A stretch of DNA of 64,000 bases from Solicoccozyma terricola. Its lineage: Eukaryota > Basidiomycota > Tremellomycetes > Filobasidiales > Piskurozymaceae. The notes under the pieces are model-generated. The model made no database searches and had not been told where the DNA came from. It saw nothing but the letters and a program-made list of their open reading frames with translations. The DNA lies in assembly GCA_001600875.1 (NCBI GenBank), contig BCLD01000017.1:148069-212068 (forward strand), read 5' to 3'. The position numbers and the translations under genes were made by a program. Shown in pieces: positions 44,458 to 54,652 of this stretch (the first letter of the stretch is position 1; each line of letters begins with the position of its first letter).

Positions 44458-46168
44458 TCAATACAGTACAGGTTCAGCCTCATTGTCCCTGTCCTCCTCC
44501 TCCTCCTCCTCCTCCGCCTCCTGATCATCCGTATCGACTAACGAACGTCCAAAATCATCTATCCCCAGTCTCTTCTGACGTCGTTTCCAAAGAATGCACA
44601 TGACCTGCTCGAAAGAGGTGGAGAGAGGGTCAACATTCGCATTTCCATGAAACATTCAAAATCCAAAAAAGTTCCAGTGGACCAAAAAAAAAAAAAAAAA
44701 AGACAATCACCAATAAACAACCTTGCATCAACCCTGAAACTGCAAAAACACCCCATGCATCCCATCTAACGCCTTCTCTCCCTGCCAAACTCGCACAAAA
44801 TATGAAACTTCCTGGAACTTGTACCATCATTGTTTCGATACTGAGTGCTCCGACGAGTTTATGGTTGTATGTGCGTATAAGTTGAGGTGCGTATTGAAAG
44901 ACGGCAAGAAGGGATGATGTAAGGGAGAGAAGGGACGTGTATGTTGTGATTAGTGGATGTTTTGATGGAAAGTAGATTATTAGAGTAATGGTGATGAGAG
45001 TGAATATGATACTGATTGGATAAGGGAGGGAAAGGGGTTTCAAGTGAGTTTTTTTTTTCGAGGGGGGGGGTCAAGGAGTAGAAAGTCGACGAACAAATGT
45101 ATGAGAACAACCCATGCAAGCGTCACTGCCAACCTCCATTCCCTCGTTTCTTCAATCTTGACCATTTTACCCAAATTCACAGTGTTATCATCTCCATCTG
45201 GGATTGTATATGATTCGAAATTCCCATTCAGCAATGGAGCTTGTTCACCACCACCTCCTCCTCCTGCTCCTCCTTCTCGTCCTGCGATTGAATGTCGACG
45301 TGATCGAGGTGCGGAAGAGGTCATAATTGGATCGTCAGGTAAAGGAAAGGTACGTTGATATTTCAAATGACGAGGGAAGTAAATCAAGTATAGTATGAGG
45401 CTGAATAGGGAAGTGTGGGGGTGTGGATAAGGAATGTTTAGTTGTTTTCATGTGTTGTAGGAGCTTGTCTCGAATAGGAGGTAAGGTAGTCGAACTTACA
45501 TTATCGAGAAGAGGAGCCATTGTAATGTTATTTGAAAGAGTCCTAGAGTATTCTCAACACACATTCCGCGACTCTGTTCGATGAAGTGGTCGGAGAAGGC
45601 GAAGCAAAAGGTATCAAATCAATGTTCAATGTTCTATCAATCTGCCAACGTTCCGCAAATCATCCACTAATAAACCAAACTCACGACGACTTTACAACAT
45701 TTCACAACTGGCCATTGTAATAACCACATGTTCAAGGTAGCACATGCAGCTGATGTTGCTCCTAAGAGGAGATACCACTGTTTTTCGTGTCAATCACCTT
45801 CATATTTAGTTAGCAAGGGAACTCCGGCAAATCGAGAGAGGAATACCAAAGGAACTGGTAAAATACGTACGGGTGAGAAACCTTCTGAAGTCCCATTCAA
45901 GATGATCCTCAGATACTGTATTATCATCATAAAGGCACTCATGAGTCGAGGGTATTGCATGAAGAGGTGAGAGGGAGGGGGGGGGGGGGGGGGGTGTCAC
46001 CTGGGGCAAGTAACTGATTACAAGACCGACGCATATGAGAGTTGATAAACCCAACGAGATGAAATCGTGTTTCTGGACGGGTTGTGTATGAGAGTAAGTG
46101 GTTTGAGGGTGGTATAGAATGAATGGACTGGACGGAGAAGTACTCACATCAGGACACATGGATGCCAT
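44458..46168 (-). CDS. PQ-loop repeat membrane protein
   Basis: Exons 46168-46148, 46072-46001, 45915-45871, 45777-45685, 45573-45500, 45400-45095, 45011-44711 and 44604-44458 give 352 residues. Two PQ-loop motifs are visible: LICVGLVISYLPQYLRIILN and SLLAVFQYAPQLIRTYNHKL, each followed by GTSEGFSP or VGALSIETMM. That arrangement is typical of seven-span PQ-loop proteins such as cystinosin-like and lysosomal or vacuolar amino-acid exporters. A hydrophilic Gly/Arg loop lies in the middle. The last exon gives VMCILWKRRQKRLGIDDFGR and a Glu/Asp-rich tail. Two donors are non-standard in later positions (GTTCGT, GTGATT), chosen because they keep phase and the motif order. Intron 2 contains 18 C on the coding strand. 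Substrate unknown. Confidence 0.82.
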
Positions 46169-46250
46169 GGTGCGTGGGTTGGGCTGTGGATGGAGGATGC
46201 TGGAGGGGAGGGGTCTGGTGTTGCTTTCCCCAGTGACATCCAACAACATC

Positions 46251-46256
46251 CACGTG
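46251..46256. promoter_or_regulatory. E-box between PQ-loop gene and epimerase gene
   Basis: CACGTG in the 195 bp divergent promoter, 108 bp before the epimerase ATG. Flanks (CC...AA) do not match the stricter RTCACGTG form. Confidence 0.25.
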
Positions 46257-46363
46257 AACCGGGGAACGGGAGTGACGCAGCAGCCAGCTCACAGCGACAG
46301 CGAGCGACACCCATCGATCACTCAACAACTCCATCCACCACCACCTCGCACTCACATCCACCA

Positions 46364-48165
46364 ATGCCCGTCGCTACCACATCCACCACAGTCACTCTCT
46401 CTCTCCCGTCTGTAGGTCGTACCGTCCTTCCTGCGCCGCGCCGCATTCGTGGTCACCGTACTGACTACACAGCTTACATCCCCGCGATCGTCCACAGGGT
46501 CCAACGTGCGAGATTTAGTCAGTTCATTTTGCTGCCAACTCTTCCTTCCTCATTCGCAGCCGTAGTCACTGATGATGGTAATTCGGCCCGTCGCATTTGT
46601 AAATAGTCTCTATGGAGCTACCGTTACCTCGTGGAAGGTAAATGGGAAAGAGAGGTTGTTCTTGAGTAAGAAAGCGATCCTTGATGGATCCAAAGCAGTG
46701 AGTTGTTGCTCTCTTTTCTTTGGCATTCAGTGTATTATACACGGATGATTGAAACCCTTCGTTGTTGACGCTGTTTCATTCGGTTCAGATTCGAGGTGGT
46801 ATTCCCGTTTGTTGGGTGAGAGATCTTCTTCTTTCAATCCATCGTTTTTGAAGATCTCACGATCTGGTCATTTTCACTCATTCTCGTATCCTCTCTAACA
46901 CTCCCCTCCCTTTCCCACCGTCCATCTCACCCACTCACCCACCCACACACCCCACCCACACACTCCAGCCAATCTTCGGTCCTCCACCAACCTCCACCGA
47001 CCCATCACTCGCCGCTCACTCCAAGCTCTCCCAACATGGCTTTGCACGTACCTCTACCTGGCGATTCGGCGAGACACTCTTGGATCGGGAAGAAGGCGTC
47101 AGTGTTCGATTCCGTACGTCTACGCATTGTCCATTGCCTCGTTCAAAACACATTGATTCTTTTCATACTCCGTCACACAGACCTCGATCCTTCAGTTGAG
47201 ATCACAAAGATCTTCCCGCATCCATTCGAATTAACATATGTCGTTACACTTTCGCAACATCAATTATCTACCGATTTACATGTCGTAAACCCTATCCCAT
47301 CTTCCCTTCCATCTGTTGCGAAATCCCTAACAGATGCAGTTCAAGCAGTCGCTGCAGCTCTACCCGTCGGTCTCGTTGGATCTACCGCTCAATCTTCAAT
47401 CGCAAAGGAAGGTGAAAACGCAACAAAGGGTGCTGAATTAAAGTTTCAAGCGTTGTTGCATTCGTATATCCGTGTAACAGATGCTGGGAAAACCAAGGTG
47501 AAGGGATTGAAAGAGGGTTTAATGTTTGTTGATAAGACGAAAGGTGGAGTGGTGGAGAAGTGGGAAGGAGGTGATTTGGAAATTAAGCAGGAGACTGATA
47601 GGTGAGTTTATTTATGCTTGGCGAGTAGAGGGATTGGTGGTGGGTTAAATATGGGATACTGATATCCGAGAGGGGGGGGGGGGTGTTTTATGGGCGGGTC
47701 GGGGAATTTAGGGTTTATCGAGATGTTGGACACGAGAATCTTATCGTTGAAGATGCGACAGGAGAGATCATGAAGATCCATCGTGTTGAATTCAAAGAGT
47801 TAGTCCACTGCCGTTCCATCTTTCTCCAAAATATGGAGCAGCAGCAGTTGAGGAATCTGATCAATGGGGGGTGTGGTTTTGGATAAAACAGCGTCGTTAC
47901 TTGGAATCCAACTGAAAAATCAGGGTCTGGTATCGCCGATATGGAACCGAACGGCTGGGTAAGTTTTCTCAATTGGACGGCTAATAGCTGGACGGTGCTA
48001 GTTGCCGCAACCCGTCGTACAAACCAGACTGATGGACCCTTCCTTCTCTTTGTCAACTGGTAACAGGATCACTATGTCTGTGTTGAACCTGGATACGTCA
48101 GTGAATTCAAGACATTGCACCCGGGAGAGAAATGGATCGGGCAACAGGTATTGACTGTGCTTTGA
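46364..48165 (+). CDS. Glucose-6-phosphate 1-epimerase (aldose 1-epimerase family)
   Basis: Interconverts alpha and beta glucose-6-phosphate; the yeast counterpart is YMR099c. Exons 46364-46411, 46566-46697, 46789-46815, 46969-47113, 47181-47601, 47712-47798, 47892-47958 and 48067-48165 give 341 residues. Core blocks are LYGATVTSWKVNGKERLFLS, LDGSKAIRGGIPVCWPIFGP, LSQHGFARTSTWRFGETLLD with the sugar-binding HGFAR, LKFQALLHSYIRV, VTWNPTEKSGSGIADMEPNG and VCVEPGYVSEFKTLHPGEKW. The 5' end is the weak point. Exon 1 (MPVATTSTTVTLSLPS) is typical, but the link to LYGATV uses acceptor CCGTAG at 46560-46565. It adds a segment (SLMMVIRPVAFVNS) that I cannot match to the family. A different splice or a base error there is possible. 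Confidence 0.85.
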
Positions 48166-48309
48166 CTCGAAGAGAGTGAGAGGAGCAGGTTGTGAGAAGA
48201 GGTAAATGCAGCGGAACATGAAAATTGTAGTGACAGACAGGAAATGGTAAAATGATTATGCAAATATCGTGGACGATGGGATGTGACTTCGAGGTGGAGT
48301 TGCACTTTT

Positions 48310-48315
48310 CACGTG
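48310..48315. promoter_or_regulatory. E-box upstream of BRF1
   Basis: CACGTG 95 bp before the BRF1 start codon, within TTTTCACGTGTTT. Confidence 0.3.
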
Positions 48316-48409
48316 TTTCGCAACAAAATATATCAACATCCAGGCATCGTGAACCTCATCCATCTATAGGACATCTGCACCAATCAGTCTTCAGTTTCAG
48401 TTCCTCATC

Positions 48410-51081
48410 ATGTCGGTCAGTGGCCTCCCGGTCTGCTTCTACACCGATCGCTCGGGTCACTAACCTCTGCATGGTTACTTGCACACAGGAAATCTGCCCT
48501 CAATGTGGACCTGATGGGATCATTCAACATGATCCATCCGAAGGCACCGCATTGTGAGTGCTTCCTTTCCCAGAACGGCCATGTATAGCTTTCATCTGGC
48601 GATTTCACTCACCCATAACACGACGTTTCTACCAGCTGCATCAATTGTGGTGCTGTCGTCGCTCAGAACACTCTTTCCGCCGAGATCGCATTCGGTGAAA
48701 GTTCAAGCGGTGCTGCGATCGTGCAGGGAAGTTATGTAGCTAATAACGCTAGTGAGTGGAAAGAGAAGGAGCTGGGTTGAGGCTCGACTTGGCTTTTGAA
48801 ATTCACTGGTTACTGATTGGATTCAACAACGCTACAGCCGGAGCGGCGATGTCTCGACCGGGAGCTCGTCATGTTAACATCGAGAGTAGAGAAGCGACAT
48901 TACAGAATGGTATGTGTTTGCTGAATGTTCTACTCGATGCTCTGCTGAAACTGAACCGCCACTCATACAGGTCGTCGTGCAATCCAGAACCTCGCGTTTA
49001 CCATGAGCATCTCGACCACACTCGCTGACAATGCCGCACGATGGTATAACCTCGCCGTTGCAAACGACTTTACAAAAGGTCGCAAAGCAAACTATGTGAT
49101 TGCAGCGTGTCTGTATGTTGCGTGCAGGAAGAACAGACATCCAGCGATGTTGATAGATTTCAGTGACAAGCTACGTGTGAGAGATATTTTGTCAGTCGCG
49201 CTCGTGGGTCATCGGACCCGCTGACCATTTTTTATGTCGTTTCCACTCCAGGTCAACGTCTTTGAACTCGGATCAACCTACCTCAAACTCGTTCGCAAGC
49301 TGAATATCCCAGATATCCCTCTCATCGACCCGTCAATATACATCTCTCGATTCGCTGCTCTCCTCGAGTTCGGAGACGACACTCAACGAGTCGCGCAAGA
49401 CGCCGCTCGTCTCGCTTCGCGATTTGAGAGGGATTGGATGCAGACGGGTAGAAGACCTTCTGGAATCTGCGGTGCATGTCTCATCTTGGCAGCGAGGATG
49501 AACAACTTTCGTAGATCGATCGCGGAGGTCGTTCAAGTGGTAAAGATCGCAGATGTTACACTCAAGAAGAGGTTGCAGGAATTCCAGGCAACAAAGAGTG
49601 GATCGTTGACTGTCGATGAGTTCCGAAAGGTGTGGTTGCAGGATGAAGATAAGCCACCTGCGATGCTGAAGAATGAACAGAAGGAGAGGGAGAGAATCAA
49701 GGCGTTGGCAGCTGCGGCTGAAGCTGCTGCTCGAGGAGAGGGTTCCGAAGAATCAGACGACGATGATGAATCTACCGCACAATTGCAAAAGAAGCGCAAG
49801 CTTACTAGCAAGGAAATGTTGGCGGAAAAACGCCTCCGCAAAAGGTCACAGGAAACCGCTACACCAATGAGAGGATCGTCTCTCGCTCCTCTCACTCCCT
49901 CACGCAAGTTCCTACCATCGCCATCACCCTTCGATCGCGGTGAGGCGTCGATGTCACCCGGCGCGGCTTTTGCCTCCCTTCAGGGCGAGCTGAATCGCCT
50001 CGACTCTGGAGCTGTGAATGGCCAAGCGAGCGGCAGCAGTCCAGCTCCTACACCACACTCAGCTCCAACGGAGCAAGATATCTTGGCTCGTCTAGCGGCA
50101 GTTCGGAACGCGGAAGATGGCGACGAGACTGAGCTTCTCGAGGAACAAGCCAACGGCAAAGAACAAAAGGACGATTTGGACTTTCCACTCGTGGACGAAG
50201 CTGTCACTGGCGAGATCCTTGACTACATGGCTCAGCAGAAACCTGCGTCGCTTGCTGAAGAGCTTGAGCTGGCGGAGCAGCGGAGACTTAGAGAACTCGA
50301 GGACCGAATCGCAGCGCAGGGTGATGAGGATGATCTGAAAGGTCTGGATGAAGATGAGTTGGATGCGTATTTATTGGATGACAGGCAAGTCGCGGCCAAG
50401 ACCATCATCTGGAACAAGTTCAACCACGAGTATATGGTGAAACTGAATGGTGAGTTGGGAGGTTTGTATCGTGGTGCACAGTGGCTGATACAGATGAGTT
50501 CCCTCCAGAGCGCAACGCGAAGAAGGCGGGAGAAGCCGAGTCGCAGAAGAAGGTGAGTGTTGAACTTGCTTCCTCTTGGCACACAGCCAGTGCTCAAACA
50601 ATACACACACCTCTCACAGCCGAAACGCAAACGCTCTCGTCTCGGCCCTGCCTCCTCCGCGTCCGAAGCGGCCATCAACCTCGTTCGACAGAAGCGATTC
50701 TCCCGCAAGATCAATTACGACAATGTCAAAAAGCTTCTGGATGACGATGACGAGGAAGACCAGCCTTTGAGGAGGATAAGCAGTTTGGCGCCGAGCGTGA
50801 ACGAGAAGAGTGACAACGAGAAATATGACGAAAAGGAAGATGGTGGGTTTTGACTGATGAATGCTGAATCTGAGCGCAGTGCTGACTGCCCTTGCCACCT
50901 TTCAGAGCACACTGACAAGGGCGAAGATATGGAGATCGTTGAGGAAGAAGGCGCCGCCGCTCCTCGAGTTCTTGCTGGGGACGACACCTTGCTCGAGGAA
51001 GAGGAAGATGATGATCCCATGGTAAGGATGCGCAGGCAGATGCAGCAGGAAGAAGAAGAAGGCTTTGGCGAGGAGTATTAG
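48410..51081 (+). CDS. BRF1: TFIIIB subunit BRF1 (TFIIB-related factor)
   Basis: Recruits RNA polymerase III to tRNA and 5S genes. Exons 48410-48415, 48489-48553, 48636-48751, 48838-48909, 48971-49176, 49252-50449, 50494-50552, 50620-50842 and 50906-51081 give 706 residues. The zinc ribbon has CPQCGPDGIIQHDPSEGT and FCINCGAVVAQNTLSAEIAF. The first cyclin repeat starts GRRAIQNLAFTMSISTTLAD and includes GRKANYVIAACLYVACRKN. The second is ASRFERDWMQTGRRPSGICG and ACLILAARMNNFRRSIAEVV. The Brf homology II region is YLLDDRQVAAKTIIWNKFNH to NLVRQKRFSRKINYDNVKKL, which binds TBP. The C-terminus is strongly acidic. Exon 1 holds only ATG TCG, so the start depends on joining donor GTCAGT to the in-phase acceptor at 48488. 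Confidence 0.95.
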
Positions 51082-51405
51082 CTGGAGTCGCCGACCGTGG
51101 CGGTCGGGTCCTTTTTCTTTTTTGTGGAAAAGTCAGCTCCAATTTGGTTGCCATTGTCACAATATCGACGGCTCTGCTTCATGGCATTCCTTCCCGGAGT
51201 CGTCTAGACCCTCAAGCATGCCTTTATATCCCTCTTTTCCAGCTTCTACTACGTGTTCGAGCCCGAGTTGTGTTTTTGCTTTTGTGCTTTTTTGCCTGTT
51301 TGCGTGCCCGTGTCACACACCGCGGATTTATAATTTTGGTTTGAAATGTTGCTCAACTGATTCGAGCAAGCTCATTCTGGATTCATCTGGTCGAACAAGA
51401 AGTAG
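51082..51405. other. Spacer BRF1 to TRM2
   Basis: About 320 bp, T-rich, no gene seen; tandem genes on the same strand. Confidence 0.5.
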
Positions 51406-53556
51406 ATGCAGGGATTCGCTAGGAGGATTCGCATACCATTACCCTCCATCCGATATCAGCACACTCCCTACCTCTTTCGACGTACACCCAACATGTCCAC
51501 GTCAATCCATCACTCCCCGCCAGCCTCGCCTGCGCCTGAAACCTCCAATAAGCGACCACGCTTAGCTGGCGATTCCCCCGTCGCAGATCTCGCCAATCTA
51601 TCCGAGAAGGGTGCAGCAGCTTCCACGTCTACTCCTGCTGGGGGACCGAAGAAGGAGAAGCCGAGAGGGGGCAAACGATCTGCAAAGGTCGATATCGATC
51701 CGGTTCTATTGGTTGACATCCTCGCTACCCTAGGATGGGACGCCTTGCCTGATCCACAACGGCCAGCAACTGATGCTGCGACGTTAGGAAATCGCTTGTG
51801 GCCTAAATCAGGACCGTCAAAGTCTGATTACCACCGCAAGCCATCTAACGACGGGGATGCGGTGCAGGCAGCACTTCCCGAGTGGAAATTCACAGAGGCC
51901 GAGTTCAAGGTCGTGAACCTGACCTCGCATGGAGACGGTATCGCCGTTTACCCACCGAAGGAGGATGGACCAGCAGAGTGGGCAATAATCATCCCATTCA
52001 CCTTACCTGGCGACGTTGTGAAAGCGAAAGTGACGAGAAACTTGCATTACCACTCGTTCGCCGAACCTCTTTCCCTTCCTTCCACTTCGCATTACGAACC
52101 ACCAACTATATCCGATAAATCCATCTTCCCTCTTCCTCTTACCCGCGACCCTTCTCTATCTCAATGCAAATATTTTACTACCTGCGGTGGATGCCAATAC
52201 CAGTCTTTGTCATACGATCAACAACTCGCGATCAAGCGACTGGTGGTTCAAAAAGCTATGCGCAACTTCTCCAACTTGAAGGAAGGCATCGACTGGCCAG
52301 AAGTCGGAAGTACTATCCCTTCTCCAAAACAATACGGTTACAGGACCAAGATCACTCCGCATTTCGAAATTCCAAAAGCGTTACAGACCGGTAAGAAAGG
52401 TCGTCGATCGGTTCCATCAAATGAAACCGTGGTTAACGAGGAAGAAGTGGAAAATGCAAGCTCTGGCATTGATCGAAAACCCGAATATGATTTCCCGATA
52501 GGCTTCAATGAAGCATGTCGGAATCGGATTATAGACATTGAAGAATGTCCAATCGCCACCCCGGTCATCAACGCTCGTCTACCTATCGTTCGAGGGGAAG
52601 TTAAGCTGAACATCAAGGAATACAAACGTGGAGCTACGTTGTTGTTCAGGGACAGTCTGGTTGTGAAAGATCAAAAGGAAGTAACAAAGGCGGATAAAGG
52701 AAAGGCGATTACTATGGTTGAGAGGGAAGACGTGTTGGATGAGAGAGTGTGTGTTACGTCTCATCATCAAACCATCACGGAGAAAGTAGGGGATATTGTC
52801 TTCCAAGTAAGTCCACATCGATGTCATGATTTCATGAACATAAGAGATGAAGAATTACTCGAAATTCCTCTAATCCCCACCCCGTCTCTTTTAGTTCCCA
52901 GCTGGTTCATTCTTTCAAAACAACTCGTCAATCCTCGTTCCGTTGACATCATACGTGAGGAACCAATTGAAAGAATTGGGAGTCGCTCCTCGTCCAGACG
53001 GTAGTGAGACGTATCTCGTTGATGCGTATTGCGGAAGTGGTCTTTTCTCTCTGACTTTAGCTTCAAGCTTGTGAGTCTATATTATTCTTTGAACCCGCCG
53101 CCCCCTTCCCCCGGGGAGGCCCCCGGCGGCTCTGTTCGTCATATACCTTTTTCTCTTTCTTTCTGACCGCGCACCCATTCAACTTCGACCATAGCACTCG
53201 AGTCCTTGGAATTGAAATCGATCCTCAATCAATCACATACGCAACCCACAACGCTTTAATCAACAACATTACCAACGCTACTTTCCTACCTGGAGCTTCT
53301 GAATCCATTTTTGAATCTACAATTACGACACTTTCAGGGAAAGGAGATCAAACTACACTCGTGGTTGATCCACCTAGGAAAGGATGCGATGAGGTTTTCT
53401 TGAAACAAGTGGTTTTGTTTAGACCTAGAGTGGTGGTTTATGTTAGTTGTAATGTCCACACCAGTGAGTTTGTTTGAGCAGGAAGGGAGGGGAAAAAAGA
53501 AGAGCGTCTTCATTATGCAACAGCTCTTCGCGATCAACTGACTATCCTCTCTCTCC

Positions 53557-53592
<36 letters not shown>

Positions 53593-53759
53593 AAGTGGCA
53601 TCGGACATATCTCTACTTCTCCGTCTAACATCTTCCTCTCTCTCATCTGAAGGAAAAGATCCTCTCATTCATGGATACAAGATCAAATCGATTCGAGCTA
53701 TTGATTTATTCCCACAGACTCATCATGCTGAAGGGTTGTGTGTGTTGATGAGGGATTGA
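51406..53759 (+). CDS. TRM2: tRNA (uracil-54, C5)-methyltransferase
   Basis: Makes ribothymidine at position 54 of tRNA. Exons 51406-52806, 52895-53070, 53195-53463 and 53596-53759 give 669 residues. A TrmA/RumA-type cysteine cluster is present (CKYFTTCGGC, then ECPIA). The TRAM-like segment is FKVVNLTSHGDGIAV. The SAM site is LVDAYCGSGLFSLTLASSF with GIEIDP. DPPRKGCDE, the catalytic Cys in VVYVSCNVHT and the catalytic Glu region FPQTHHAEGLCVL complete the fold. The first Met begins an Arg-rich, acid-free stretch (MQGFARRIRIPLPSI) like a mitochondrial presequence. A second in-frame Met at 51493 starts MSTSIHHSP without it. Dual targeting by alternative starts is plausible. Intron 3 has a run of 28 T before its acceptor. 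Confidence 0.93.
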
Positions 53760-54652
53760 AGGGATGGAAGAAGGGGGATGAGCGGGAACGTTGTCTGTCC
53801 CCTGTGACCTGAGATGGCTGGTTGTTATAAACATGTACTCTCATTGTCATCATCTCTATACGAAGGGGACTGTAGAGGTCTCTTGATATCGACGAACGGT
53901 ACATGGCATGGGCATAAACACTGTCCTGGTGCCCAAAAAGGCGTGACGCGACGATGAGGAGGGATGGACAGTGGTTCCCTTGTTCCTTTGATAGCTGATA
54001 CGCAGACCCGGCTTGTGTACCGACAGGTGTACCGACAGGAGAGGGCGGAGGGGGAAGGAGGAGGAGGGGGGGAAGGGGGGAGGTTGAATATGACACTGTT
54101 CAGACAGGGGGGGGGAGGGGGCAGGATCTGCTGAAGGGGTACACGGAGGAGACTACGGAGGACAAGGGGGGTGGCGAACTCATCGTTGACATCATTGCGA
54201 AGAGGTAGATAGATCATCACTTGCAACAACCCCACTCTGCCACTCCCACCATCCCACCATCCCACACTGCTGCTGCTCCAAGGTATACGCACCAGCACCC
54301 ACTTTCCTACGTTGTTCATCACCATCAGGAACAACCAACGCACTCCTCCCCCCCTCCCCCGCTCGGTGCGTTTAAGAATCCCCACTTGCCCCCTCGTTGT
54401 TCCACCCATTTTATTTATTTTCATCGTCTTCCATCCCAGCTTGCTCATAATATCAAACATCACCAACATCATCACCGAAACAACTACCCAAACATACATC
54501 GGACTTCGACAACCAACTACATCGGTTCAACTCGTTGACTCGAACGCAATCAATCACATCAAATCTATCACAACCCCCCCCCCCCCCCCCCGCGTAGTTG
54601 CAAATAGAAGAACCCCCCCATTCTTCAAAACCTCCTCTTATCAATACAAACC
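53760..54652. other. Spacer TRM2 to Gly/Met-rich gene
   Basis: Contains G-rich then CT-rich low-complexity sequence and an 18-base C-run (54574-54591) shortly before the next start. A reverse-strand open frame (53825-54499) has low-complexity composition and no splice or family support. No gene is called. Confidence 0.5.

Noticed and set aside
53825..54499. 224-codon reverse-strand frame between TRM2 and the Gly/Met-rich gene
   Set aside because: Length comes from a GC-rich, stop-poor stretch; peptide has Gly/Arg and Pro runs and no domain; no acceptor or donor continuing it.
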